DNA of 11,681 bases from PFJX01 sp964646585 (GCA_964646585.1 CAZYEY010000007.1:1-11681), one strand, 5' to 3'. Counted from the first letter of the stretch, positions 1-7,033 are shown. Notes: a model not told the origin generated them from the sequence alone. Program-made: numbers and translations.

Positions 1-239
1 GATGTGTATATGAGCGAGGCCCGGGGCTGGGTCTGGGATTTTTGCGGCAGGGGCCTGGGCGCTACCTTCGGCGGCTCCGGTTCGGCTGCCGCAATCAGAC
101 TCACCATCAGGGGCTGGGGCAGACCCACGGCGTCGGCCACGGGCTCGATGTTGAGCAGGGCGAACAGCACCCCGGCATGGGCCAGCGCGATCAGCGCCAG
201 GCCACGCCAGTTGGTGCGGGAGACATAAGCCGGCGTCAC
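1..239 (-). CDS. tonB: TonB energy transducer, N-terminal part (runs off left edge)
   Basis: TonB spans the periplasm and passes proton-motive energy from ExbB/ExbD to outer-membrane receptors for iron and heme. The first 79 codons are visible, from a GTG at 239. A short basic start (residues 1-13) leads into one membrane segment at about residues 14-31. That segment carries a histidine (H21) placed like the essential His20 of the E. coli TonB anchor. It is followed by a QPLMVSLIAAAEPEPP stretch closely matching the E. coli region after the anchor, and the start of a Pro/Lys-rich spacer. The C-terminal domain lies outside the window. The GTG overlaps the stop of the upstream short ORF as GTGA, which suggests translational coupling; no strong ribosome binding site precedes it. 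The hemP-porin-hemP context supports a role in iron or heme uptake. Identity is fairly sure; the exact start is less so. Confidence 0.82.
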   Translation of the reverse strand, partial: MTPAYVSRTNWRGLALIALAHAGVLFALLNIEPVADAVGLPQPLMVSLIAAAEPEPPKVAPRPLPQKSQTQPRASLIYT

Positions 240-451
240 GGGGTGGTCCAGTGGTTTTCGAGACGGATTTCCGGCGCCATGGCATGGTGGACCAAAGAAC
301 CGGTCCTCGCCGCCAAGCTTTCCCCCTCGGAATTTGCAATCGGCAGACCCGCCCGGGAAATATCGGGTGCCAGCGGGGTGTCGGCCCCGCCATGAGTTTT
401 TTCGCCCAGGGGATCAGTAGCGAGGGCGAGGGAGGGAAGGGTCTTGTTCAT
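236..451 (-). CDS. Short unknown ORF between hemP and tonB
   Basis: A 71-residue ORF that I do not recognise. Its ATG is preceded by a purine-rich GAAAGAAA stretch that could serve as ribosome binding site. It starts 43 bases after the second hemP stop, and its TGA overlaps the tonB GTG (GTGA). The product has no clear signal peptide or membrane segment and is polar with several Pro and Gly. Operon position and the overlap argue that it is translated, if only to couple tonB translation. With no family match, and high-GC DNA that easily keeps chance frames open, it may also be just the leader between hemP and tonB. Confidence 0.4.
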   Translation of the reverse strand: MNKTLPSLALATDPLGEKTHGGADTPLAPDISRAGLPIANSEGESLAARTGSLVHHAMAPEIRLENHWTTP

Positions 452-494
452 GGCATTTTCTTTCGCGGCTGGGCTGACGCTCCGGGCCTTGCGT

Positions 495-668
495 TCACGC
501 GGTGAGAATCAGCTTGTTGGCCTGGGTGATGCGTAGCCAGTACTCCCGGCCGCCATGCAGGATCAGCACCACCTTGCCGCCCTGGAACAGGGCCTCGCTG
601 GGGTAGGTGGGGGGCGGGCTGCTCTCCTTCGGTGCGACGGGCATGGGCGGTTTGGCGTTGTCCTGCAT
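495..668 (-). CDS. hemP: HemP-family hemin uptake protein (second copy)
   Basis: A 57-residue HemP/HmuP-family protein. These small proteins accompany heme transport genes; in some bacteria HmuP acts as a co-activator of heme receptor expression. The N-terminal 25 residues are Pro-rich and variable. The C-terminal half (about residues 27-57) carries the family core, ending in REYWLRITQANKLILTA, which aligns without gaps to the end of the other HemP at 2180-2353. The ATG at 668 has a good ribosome binding site, GAGGAAAG, about 8 bases upstream. The gene begins 14 bases after the porin stop, so the two are almost surely cotranscribed. The frame is open further upstream inside the porin, but that extension is antigenic-style noise in an overlapping frame and lacks HemP similarity. 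Two HemP paralogues of equal length in one operon is notable. Confidence 0.85.
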   Translation of the reverse strand: MQDNAKPPMPVAPKESSPPPTYPSEALFQGGKVVLILHGGREYWLRITQANKLILTA

Positions 669-682
669 GGCCGGGGCTTTCC

Positions 683-2098
683 TCAGTAGGTCACCTTGGC
701 CCGCACGCCCACCACGGAGACGGCCTTCGCCGCCGGGTCGCCGCCGGGACGGCCGATCCATTGCAGGCTGGGGGCGATGTGGATCTGGTCGTTGAGCTGC
801 CAGGCATAGAACAGCTCCACGTTCTTTTCGCTGCCGGAGAAGCCCGGGTTGGCCAACTGGTATTCGTCGCTGGTCCTCAGCAGGCCCAGGGCCAGTCCCA
901 GGCGATCCTTCTGCCGGCCCCAACTGGCGCCGGAAAGCTGGGCTCCCCAGGTGAGGGCCCGGTCGAAGGCCACCTGGCCCTTGCCGGAGAAGCCGATGCG
1001 GGAGAACAGGCTCAGGTGTTCGCTCACCTGTTGGTCCAGGGAGAGCCCCCAGCCGCCGTGACGCTCGGTCCCGCCGCTCAGGTCGTTGGCGCGGCCGTTG
1101 CTCCAGGCATAGAGCCGGTAGGCTCCGGGCAGGTTGGCCCAGTCCTTGCCGTTGTATTCCACCTGGCCGATGACGAAGGGTTTGCTGAAGCTGGTAGCGA
1201 AACTGGCGCCGGGGCCGGAGCCGAACACCCCCAGGGACACGCCCCAGCGGTTGGCGCCGTTCACGTCGCTCAAATAAGCGAGCCGCAGGCCCGGGGTGAA
1301 GCCGTAGGCGTCCACGCCGGCATCGCCGCCGGAATCCAGCAGCGGGTTGTGGACGAAGACGTTGTTGAGGAAGGCCTCGGATTCGTCGTCCGCCAGGTTG
1401 TTCTGGTCGAAGAAGACGAAGGGGTCGATCTTGCCCACGGTGACTTCCAGGCGGCCCAGGTCGCCGCTCCCGCCGCCCATGGGAATGTCCAGCTGGTACC
1501 AGGCCTGGGCCAGCAGGGCGACGGAATCGGCGGCGGCGGCGACACCGCCGTTGCCCAACTCGAAGGCAGTGGAGTTCACGGCCCCGGTGAGAGTGGGGTT
1601 CAGCTTGGAGAGGCCGGTGCCCTGGCCCAGGCGGAAATGGGCGAAGAGCCTGCCCCTGGCGTCGCCGACGGAGCCGGCGGGCATTTCCACTTCCACGTCG
1701 GCCCGGTAGCCAAGGTCGCTTTCGTCCAGGCCGGTGGTGGTGCCGCTCAGGGCGCGCTGGGCCACCATGGTCAGGCTGGCGCCGGCGCTGAGGCCCTCCA
1801 GGGAGGCAAAGGGCATGGGCTGCTTGCGCTGGGCCAGCACCTCGTTTTCCACATGCTCGACCCGGGCGGCCATGGCCTTGGCGTCGCCAGTCTCCGCCAG
1901 GCGTTTTTCCAGCTCGGCATTGCGTTGCTCCAGCCGGGTCAGGCGCTCCTGCAGCTGCTGGACCATGGCCGTCAGGTCGGCAGAAAGGGGCTCGGCCGCG
2001 AAGGCGGACTGGCAGGCCAGGACCGCCAGCAGAGCCAACAGGCGCGGGGTCCGGGCGCGGCGCGGGGGCGCCGATGTGATACGCACGGGCTTCTCCAT
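683..2098 (-). CDS. Outer-membrane porin, OprB-like (carbohydrate-porin type)
   Basis: A 471-residue outer-membrane beta-barrel. A basic N-terminus and hydrophobic core (about residues 19-34) form a signal peptide ending in an AFA/AEP-type cleavage site. Next comes a predicted coiled coil (about residues 40-85, rich in Leu, Gln, Glu and Arg), then alternating polar/aromatic strands rich in Gly. The chain ends in KVTY, an aromatic C-terminal residue typical of BAM-inserted barrels. Repeated patterns such as YRLYAWSNG, GWGLSLDQQ and ELFYAWQLNDQIHIAPSLQWI recall carbohydrate-selective OprB porins. Substrate cannot be read from the sequence; its place between two hemP genes and before tonB suggests an iron- or heme-related role rather than sugar uptake. 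It lies 81 bases after the first hemP. The ATG at 2098 has only a weak ribosome binding site. Family fairly sure, substrate unknown. Confidence 0.8.
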   Translation of the reverse strand: MEKPVRITSAPPRRARTPRLLALLAVLACQSAFAAEPLSADLTAMVQQLQERLTRLEQRNAELEKRLAETGDAKAMAARVEHVENEVLAQRKQPMPFASLEGLSAGASLTMVAQRALSGTTTGLDESDLGYRADVEVEMPAGSVGDARGRLFAHFRLGQGTGLSKLNPTLTGAVNSTAFELGNGGVAAAADSVALLAQAWYQLDIPMGGGSGDLGRLEVTVGKIDPFVFFDQNNLADDESEAFLNNVFVHNPLLDSGGDAGVDAYGFTPGLRLAYLSDVNGANRWGVSLGVFGSGPGASFATSFSKPFVIGQVEYNGKDWANLPGAYRLYAWSNGRANDLSGGTERHGGWGLSLDQQVSEHLSLFSRIGFSGKGQVAFDRALTWGAQLSGASWGRQKDRLGLALGLLRTSDEYQLANPGFSGSEKNVELFYAWQLNDQIHIAPSLQWIGRPGGDPAAKAVSVVGVRAKVTY

Positions 2099-2179
2099 CG
2101 GTTCAGAAAGTCAGTCATCGCTGGCTGGCTACCGGGGCGGAGAAGCCCTTTGGCTGGCTGGTCGCGTCGTGGACGCAGG

Positions 2180-2353
2180 CTATTTGGTCAGGATCAGCTT
2201 GCCGTTCTTGGTCAGGCGAAGCTGATATCGCTCGCCAGCATGCTCGATCACCAACACTTGCCGGTTCTTCAGCAAATCCATTGCCCGTACCGTCTCAGCC
2301 ATGGCCGGACGGGGCGGGACGACAGTCATGGGCTGGAGGCGCGGCGTGTTCAT
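2180..2353 (-). CDS. hemP: HemP-family hemin uptake protein (first copy)
   Basis: A HemP-family protein of 57 residues if started at the ATG at 2353, the same length as the second copy. The conserved C-terminal half reads IEHAGERYQLRLTKNGKLILTK, matching HemP/HmuP proteins of heme uptake loci. It is the first gene of the minus-strand iron cluster and lies directly behind the predicted Fur-controlled promoter. The frame stays open to an ATG at 2389, but that start would lie in the -35 element and is rejected. With the predicted -10 at 2361-2366, transcription would begin close to the ATG, giving a very short leader or none. Internal ATG codons (residues 9, 18 and 25) remain alternatives. It probably acts as a cytoplasmic regulator or accessory factor of heme uptake. 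Confidence 0.83.
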   Translation of the reverse strand: MNTPRLQPMTVVPPRPAMAETVRAMDLLKNRQVLVIEHAGERYQLRLTKNGKLILTK

Positions 2354-2360
2354 GACCCGT

Positions 2361-2389
2361 ATATTAATGAGAATGCTTCTCATCGACAA
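2361..2389 (-). promoter_or_regulatory. Predicted promoter of the hemP-porin-hemP-tonB cluster
   Basis: Read on the minus strand, TTGTCG (2389-2384) and TAATAT (2366-2361) are separated by exactly 17 bases. Each keeps four of six consensus positions of a sigma-70 promoter. A Fur-box-like palindrome fills the spacer. The expected start of transcription falls within a few bases of the hemP ATG at 2353. Confidence 0.55.
2367..2383. promoter_or_regulatory. Fur-box-like operator
   Basis: The perfect inverted repeat ATGAGAA-TGC-TTCTCAT. Compared with the 7-1-7 Fur model (TGATAAT-N-ATTATCA), the 15 bases 2368-2382 match 11 of 14 defined positions. It sits between the -35 and -10 of the hemP promoter, the classic place for iron-dependent repression. 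It could also affect the divergent ATPase gene. Confidence 0.72.
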
Positions 2390-2496
2390 GGGGGTTCATG
2401 GAGGAATCGAAATCTTCAAATGGTCCGTGGCGTGTTCACCCCGTGCCCGGGCTGGGGCACACTTGCGGTCTTGACCTTCAATCACCGCGTCCTCTG

Positions 2497-3345
2497 ATGA
2501 AATTCACTCCTGAATCCTTCCGCGCCTGGGAACGCAAGAAGATCACCCTGCTGGGCATGTCCGGCGTGGGCAAGACCTATATCTCCGGCCTGCTGCGCCG
2601 CCACGACTGGTTCCATTTCTCCGGCGACTACCGCATCGGTACCCGTTATCTGGATGAGCCCATCCTGGACCTCATCAAACAGCAGGCCATGACCGTGCCT
2701 TTCCTCAAGGAATTGCTGCGCAACGATTGGATCGACATCCGCAACAACATCAAGATCGAAGATCTGGGCCCTGTGCTGTCCTTCGTGGGCAAGCTGGGAA
2801 ATCCGGATTTCGAGGGATTGTCCCTGCCCGAATTCAGCCGGCGCCAAGCCATGTATCGGGAAGCGGAGATCGCCGCCATGAAGGATGTGCCCGAATTCAT
2901 CCGCAAGGCCCAGGAGATCTACGGCTATGACCACTTCGTCAACGACGTGGGCGGCAGCCTGTGCGAACTGGAGGACGATTCGGTCATCGACCTGCTGGCG
3001 GAGCACACCCTGATCCTCTATATCCAGGTCACCACCAAGGAGGAGGAGGAAACCCTGATCCGCCGCGCCCAGTCGGACCCCAAGCCCTTGTACTACCGGC
3101 CCGCGTTCCTGGCCGAGCACCTGCCCATCTACATGGCGGAAAAGGGACTGGATTTCATCGCCCAGGTGGAGCCCAACGACTTCACCCGTTGGGTGTTCCC
3201 CCGCTTGTTCCACTCCCGCGTGCCCCGCTACGAGGCTATCGCCGGACCCCACGGCTACACCGTCACCTCCCGGGAGGTGGCCCAGGTGAGAAACGAGGCG
3301 GATTTCCTTGCCCTGGTGGAAGCCGCCATCGCCCGAAAGGCTTGA
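2497..3345 (+). CDS. P-loop ATPase/kinase-like protein of unknown role, next to metA
   Basis: A 282-residue cytoplasmic P-loop protein. The Walker A motif GMSGVGKT is at residues 20-27, followed by HFSGDYRIGTRYLDEPI, as in small-molecule kinase-like NTPases. A hydrophobic strand HTLILYIQV around residue 170 could be Walker B-like. The rest is helical and charged, with no membrane segment. From memory, similar proteins annotated only as ATPase occur in betaproteobacteria. The ATG at 2497 is chosen because the protein then begins MKFTPESF just before the P-loop domain; the frame is open back to an ATG at 2398 that has a GGGGG stretch 3 bases upstream, but the extra 33 residues look non-conserved. 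The gene ends 12 bases before metA on the same strand, so the two probably form an operon. Its substrate and link to methionine synthesis are unknown. Confidence 0.8.
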   Translation: MKFTPESFRAWERKKITLLGMSGVGKTYISGLLRRHDWFHFSGDYRIGTRYLDEPILDLIKQQAMTVPFLKELLRNDWIDIRNNIKIEDLGPVLSFVGKLGNPDFEGLSLPEFSRRQAMYREAEIAAMKDVPEFIRKAQEIYGYDHFVNDVGGSLCELEDDSVIDLLAEHTLILYIQVTTKEEEETLIRRAQSDPKPLYYRPAFLAEHLPIYMAEKGLDFIAQVEPNDFTRWVFPRLFHSRVPRYEAIAGPHGYTVTSREVAQVRNEADFLALVEAAIARKA

Positions 3346-3357
3346 CGGGAGAGTTCC

Positions 3358-4434
3358 ATGCCAATCGTCGCCCACAACGATCTGCCCACCCTCCAGCGCC
3401 TGAAGGCGGCGGGCACCACCATCGTACTGCCCGCCGAGCGGGCCGAGCACCAGGACATCCGCGAACTGCACATCGGCCTGCTCAACATGATGCCGGACGC
3501 GGCCCTGGAAGCCACGGAGCGTCAGTTCTTCCGGCTGGTGGGCGAGAGCAACCCCATCGCCCAGTTCTACGTGCATCCCTTCACCCTGGACGCACTGCCC
3601 CGCGGCGAGAAGGCGGCGGCGCACATCGCGCGCTATTACGAACCTTTCGACAAGATCCGGGCGGAAGGGCTCGATGCCCTCATCATCACCGGCGCCAACG
3701 TCACCGGCGAGGATCTATCCAAGGAACCCTTCTGGGAGCCCTTGGGCGAGGTCATCGACTGGGCCTGGGAGAACGTCACCACCACCTTGCTCTCCTGCCT
3801 GGCCACCCACGCGGTCATGCACTTCCGCTATGGGCAGCCGCGGGTGAAGCAGCCGAGCAAACGCTGGGGGGTGTTCTCGCACCGCGTGCTGGACAAGCGC
3901 CATCCGCTGGTGGCCGACGTCAACACCCGCTTCGACGTGCCCCATTCCCGCTGGAACGATGTCTCCCGCGCCCAGTTCGAAGCCGCCGGTCTGCGCGTGC
4001 TGGTGGAGAGCGAGCAGGTGGGCGTGCACCTGGCCACCAGCCGTGACGGCATCCGCATGGTGTTCTTCCAGGGGCATCCCGAGTACGACACCATCTCCCT
4101 GCTCAAGGAGTACAAGCGCGATGCCCTGCTCGCCGCCCAGGGAAAACTGCCTGCGTTCCCGCCCTTTCCGGACCACTACCTGCGTCCCCACGAGCAGGCC
4201 ATCCTGCTGGAATGGCGGGAGCGTCTGCAGGCAGCCATGGCGAAGGGCGGGCCGATCCCCGAGTTTCCCGAGGCCCTGGTGGCGCAGAACTTGGACAACA
4301 CCTGGCACGATACTGCCGAGGCCGTCATCGGCAACTGGATGGGCTGCATGTATCAGATCACTCACCGGGAGCGGAACAGGCCCTTCATGGAAGACGTCGA
4401 TCCGGATGATCCCCTGGGTATTTACAAGGCATGA
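3358..4434 (+). CDS. metA: Homoserine O-acyltransferase, MetA family
   Basis: A 358-residue MetA-family (glutamine-amidotransferase-like fold) enzyme that acylates L-homoserine in the first committed step of methionine synthesis. It is normally called homoserine O-succinyltransferase. The nucleophile is C147 in LLSCLATH; the catalytic His and Glu are H240 and E242 in GHPEY. Their spacing equals that of E. coli C142, H235 and E237. The residue matching E. coli position 111, which helps choose succinyl-CoA (Gly) or acetyl-CoA (Glu), is Thr116 in TGANVTGED, so the acyl donor is not certain. The start ATG follows a GGGAGAG ribosome binding site. The gene lies 12 bases after the ATPase and 59 bases before dksA. 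Confidence 0.93.
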   Translation: MPIVAHNDLPTLQRLKAAGTTIVLPAERAEHQDIRELHIGLLNMMPDAALEATERQFFRLVGESNPIAQFYVHPFTLDALPRGEKAAAHIARYYEPFDKIRAEGLDALIITGANVTGEDLSKEPFWEPLGEVIDWAWENVTTTLLSCLATHAVMHFRYGQPRVKQPSKRWGVFSHRVLDKRHPLVADVNTRFDVPHSRWNDVSRAQFEAAGLRVLVESEQVGVHLATSRDGIRMVFFQGHPEYDTISLLKEYKRDALLAAQGKLPAFPPFPDHYLRPHEQAILLEWRERLQAAMAKGGPIPEFPEALVAQNLDNTWHDTAEAVIGNWMGCMYQITHRERNRPFMEDVDPDDPLGIYKA

Positions 4435-4437
4435 ACG

Positions 4438-4446
4438 TGGCATAAT
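4438..4446 (+). promoter_or_regulatory. Possible extended -10 promoter of the dksA-like gene
   Basis: TGGCATAAT in the 59-base gap after metA fits an extended -10 element (TGn followed by CATAAT). No good -35 is visible at normal spacing. It would place the transcript start about 40 bases before the GTG start codon. Confidence 0.35.
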
Positions 4447-4493
4447 CCGCAGCCAACTTTTCTCGCGCAGTTCCAACGACGGAGGAGTCGATC

Positions 4494-5354
4494 GTGGCAA
4501 CAGCGAAACCGGCGGCCAAGACCGCATCGAGCAGCGCCAAGAAACCCGCCGCCCCGGCCAAGAAAGCCATCGCCAAAGCCACCCCGGCCGAACCTGCCGC
4601 CGCGAAGCAAGGCGTGGTCAAGCCCGGGCCTGGCGAGCAGGCCGTGGCGAAATCTGCCGCCAAGCCACCCCTAAAGAAACCTGCGGAGAAACCCGTTACC
4701 GCGAAGAAGTCCCCGGTCGCCAAGTCCGCCCAGGCGGGCAAGGTGGCAGTTTCCAAACCCGAGGCCAAGGCCGTGCCGACCGTCGCCAAGCCCCAGCCAG
4801 GGCAAACCGCTCCGGCTCATAAGGCACTCGCGAAACCGACGCCCGCGCCAAAGCCCGCCCCAGTCGCAGCACAACCCATGAAAACCCCGGAATCCAAAAC
4901 CAGCACCGCCAGCAAACCCGCCAAGGCCGCCAAGAAATCCGTCGGCACCCCGCTGACCGACGCCGACATCATGGCCATGTCCGATGCGGACTACATGAAC
5001 GACGCCCAACTCGCCTTCTTCAAGGCCAAGCTGGAGGCCATGCGGGACGAGATCCTGGAGAACGCCCGGGAAACCGGCGAGCACCTCAAGGAGAACGAGG
5101 TCTTCGCCGATCCCAACGATCGGGCCACGGTGGAAGAGGAGAACCTGCTGGAGCAGCGGGTGCGCGACCGGGAACGCAAGTTGTTGAAGAAGATCAACGC
5201 CTCCCTCGCCCGCATCGAGGAAGGTACCTACGGCTACTGCCTGGAAACCGGCGATCCCATCGGCATTCCCCGACTGCTGGCCCGGCCCACCGCCGAGCTG
5301 TCCATCGAGGCCCAGGAAAAGCACGAGCGGCTGGAAAAGCTCTACGCCGACTGA
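4494..5354 (+). CDS. dksA: DksA-like RNA polymerase regulator with long basic extension
   Basis: DksA binds the RNA polymerase secondary channel and, with ppGpp, adjusts transcription to nutrient state. Residues about 150-286 form the DksA domain: two helices of a coiled coil with the tip motif ADPNDRA (D206, D209 and A211 match E. coli D71, D74 and A76), then a globular end. The usual four-cysteine zinc site is reduced to C249; the other positions are Thr, Ser and Ala, so it should be zinc-independent, as in several alpha- and betaproteobacterial homologues. Residues 1-149 are a low-complexity Ala/Lys/Pro-rich tail, histone H1-like, absent from the 151-residue E. coli protein. The start is GTG at 4494, six bases after a perfect GGAGGAG ribosome binding site. 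The family call is sure; the function of the tail is unknown. Confidence 0.9.
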   Translation: MATAKPAAKTASSSAKKPAAPAKKAIAKATPAEPAAAKQGVVKPGPGEQAVAKSAAKPPLKKPAEKPVTAKKSPVAKSAQAGKVAVSKPEAKAVPTVAKPQPGQTAPAHKALAKPTPAPKPAPVAAQPMKTPESKTSTASKPAKAAKKSVGTPLTDADIMAMSDADYMNDAQLAFFKAKLEAMRDEILENARETGEHLKENEVFADPNDRATVEEENLLEQRVRDRERKLLKKINASLARIEEGTYGYCLETGDPIGIPRLLARPTAELSIEAQEKHERLEKLYAD

Positions 5355-5699
5355 CTTACCGCGCCGGCACCGGTAGCGATGGCCGCCCACGGGCGGGCCG
5401 CAGATATCGAGAGGCGCTCGCAGAGCAGAACACAGGGGGTGGTGGCAAGCGACCTACCCCATTGATATGTGCCGAAGCTTCCGACCCTGGAAACCACGCG
5501 ATGGAGTCGGGCCCGCTCTAGCCAGTAGGAATGCTCACGAAGGCGCTTTATTGACGCCCTTATGAATTGACTTGTTGCTGGAGAAACCGGGCTGACGGCC
5601 CCAGTAGCGCTCCCTATTCCTCATTTGGCAATAGTCGGGCGTGACGATCCCGTCAGCCTGTAACATCCCCACTCATTTCCATCACTCAGCGCATTGCCC
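5355..5699. other. Intergenic region between dksA-like gene and moeA
   Basis: This stretch holds no convincing gene. A GC-rich hairpin just after dksA (CGCCC-AC-GGGCG, 5384-5395) has no T-tract and is at best a weak terminator. A TTGACG hexamer at 5551-5556 has no good partner -10. A long-range inverted repeat at 5588-5660 is listed separately. I see no tRNA, and no convincing molybdenum-cofactor riboswitch. Confidence 0.5.
5588..5660. repeat. Long-range inverted repeat upstream of moeA
   Basis: GGCTGACGG (5590-5598) and its exact complement CCGTCAGCC (5650-5658) enclose 51 bases. Two more outer pairs, one of them G-T, extend the stem to 11. It ends about 40 bases before the moeA ATG and could form a closing stem in the moeA leader RNA. 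Confidence 0.45.
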
Positions 5700-6911
5700 A
5701 TGGCTCTCCTTCCTTTTTCCGACGCCAAGGCCAAGCTCCTGGCCTCCGCCCGCGTGGTTGCCGAGACCGAAACCCTGGATCTGGCTGAGGCCTTCGGCCG
5801 GGTGCTGGCCAGGGATCTGATCTCTCCCATGACCGTGCCGCCCTTCTCCAACGCGGCCATGGACGGCTACGCGGTCCGTGCCGCCGACATCGCCCAATGC
5901 GGTACGCGGCTGCCGGTCTCCCAGCGGGTCGCCGCCGGCGACGTCGCCGCGCCTCTGGCGCCGGGCAGCGCCGCCCGCATTTTCACCGGCGCCCCGGTGC
6001 CGGAAGGTGCCGACGCCGTGGTGATGCAGGAGGACTGCACGGCCGAGGGCGACTTCGTGGTCATCAACGCGCTGCCATCCCCGGGGCAGCACGTGCGTCA
6101 GAGAGGCTCCGACTTGATGGAGGGCAAGACCATCCTGGCCGCAGGCTCACGCTTCTCCGCCGCCGCCATGGGCCTGGCCGCCTCGGTGGGCTTTGCCACG
6201 GTGCCTGTCTACCGGCGTCTCAGGGTGGCCATTTTCTTCACCGGCAGCGAACTGGTCATGCCCGGCAACCCCCTGCCCCCTGGCCACATCTACAACTCCA
6301 ACCGTTACATCATGGTTGGCTTTCTCCAGGACCTGGGCGCCGAAGTCCTGGACCTGGGTATCATCCGGGATACCCGGGAGGCCACACGGGACGCCCTGCG
6401 TCGGGCGGCGGCGGCAGCAGACCTCATCGTCACCAGCGGAGGCATGTCCGAAGGCGAGGAGGACCACGTCACCCCGGCGGTCCAGGCCGAAGGTCACATC
6501 GATGTCTGGAAGATCGCCGCGAAGCCGGGTAAGCCCATTGCCTTTGGCATGGTCCGCTCCGAAGCTCGGGAGGTGGCCTTCATCGGCTTGCCGGGCAACC
6601 CGGTGTCGGCCTGGTCGAACCTGCTTCTCCTGGTGGCCCCATACCTGCGCAAGTGCCAGGGTTTGAGCGTGCTGGAGCCGGAGCGGCAGAAGCTGCGTGC
6701 CGACTTCAGCTACCTGAACAAGGGCAACCGTCTGGATTTCGTGCGGGCACGGCGAAATGGCAAGGGCGGCCTGGACATCTATCCCACTCAGGACTCCGCC
6801 ATCATCTCCTCCGCTGTGTGGTGTGACGGCGTTGCGGCGATCCCCGCCGGTGCCACGGTCATGCCGGGGGATGTCGTCGAATACCTGCCGGGGCCGGGCT
6901 GGGCGCCGTGA
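5700..6911 (+). CDS. moeA: Molybdopterin molybdenumtransferase MoeA
   Basis: MoeA inserts molybdate into adenylylated molybdopterin to give the molybdenum cofactor. The 403-residue product has the normal family length and all main motifs: PPFSNAAMDGYAV (47-59), TGAPVPEGADAVVMQED (96-112), TGSELV (181-186), SGGMSEGEEDH (246-256), KPGKPIAFG (275-283) and GLPGNPVSA (296-304). A C-terminal beta domain follows from about residue 325. The ATG at 5700 is preferred to the in-frame TTG two codons earlier; neither has a clear ribosome binding site. No other molybdenum genes lie nearby, so it is probably transcribed alone. The integron cassette array begins just beyond its 3' end. Confidence 0.95.
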   Translation: MALLPFSDAKAKLLASARVVAETETLDLAEAFGRVLARDLISPMTVPPFSNAAMDGYAVRAADIAQCGTRLPVSQRVAAGDVAAPLAPGSAARIFTGAPVPEGADAVVMQEDCTAEGDFVVINALPSPGQHVRQRGSDLMEGKTILAAGSRFSAAAMGLAASVGFATVPVYRRLRVAIFFTGSELVMPGNPLPPGHIYNSNRYIMVGFLQDLGAEVLDLGIIRDTREATRDALRRAAAAADLIVTSGGMSEGEEDHVTPAVQAEGHIDVWKIAAKPGKPIAFGMVRSEAREVAFIGLPGNPVSAWSNLLLLVAPYLRKCQGLSVLEPERQKLRADFSYLNKGNRLDFVRARRNGKGGLDIYPTQDSAIISSAVWCDGVAAIPAGATVMPGDVVEYLPGPGWAP

Positions 6912-7030
6912 GCGGTCACCCCTCCGCCGCTCAGGCTTGGGGTAGCGGGCCGGACTTGGCCACGCACCGGCCTGGGGGCGGCTCTGCTGTCGGTGAGCTT
7001 CCCCTGAAATTTCGTCTTCCAGGACTGGTG
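6912..7030. other. moeA downstream flank and cassette-array junction
   Basis: High-GC sequence after the moeA stop with no gene, attC or core site. It changes to cassette-like sequence at about 7000-7050. No terminator with a T-tract and no insertion-sequence ends are visible. Confidence 0.4.
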
Positions 7031-7033
7031 CAA

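Noticed and set aside
2101..2165. TGGCTGGCT repeats between hemP and the porin
   Set aside because: Two short copies only, no inverted partner and no clear function; likely chance in GC-rich DNA.
2398..2496. Upstream ATG for the P-loop ATPase
   Set aside because: The added 33 residues resemble no domain, lie close to the hemP promoter, and the G-run is too near (3 bases). Kept only as an alternative start.
632..2497. 621-codon plus-strand ORF opposite the porin
   Set aside because: It is the antisense shadow of the porin and hemP genes: low-complexity Gly/Ala/Val/Gln content, no domain, no ribosome binding site.
2482..3624. 380-codon minus-strand ORF opposite the ATPase and metA
   Set aside because: The opposite strand encodes conserved motifs (Walker A, MetA start); this frame has none.
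5381..5400. Terminator after the dksA-like gene
   Set aside because: GC-rich hairpin with a very small loop and no T-tract.
5355..5699. Molybdenum-cofactor riboswitch or tRNA before moeA
   Set aside because: I could not fit the known conserved elements of either; only a simple inverted repeat is visible.
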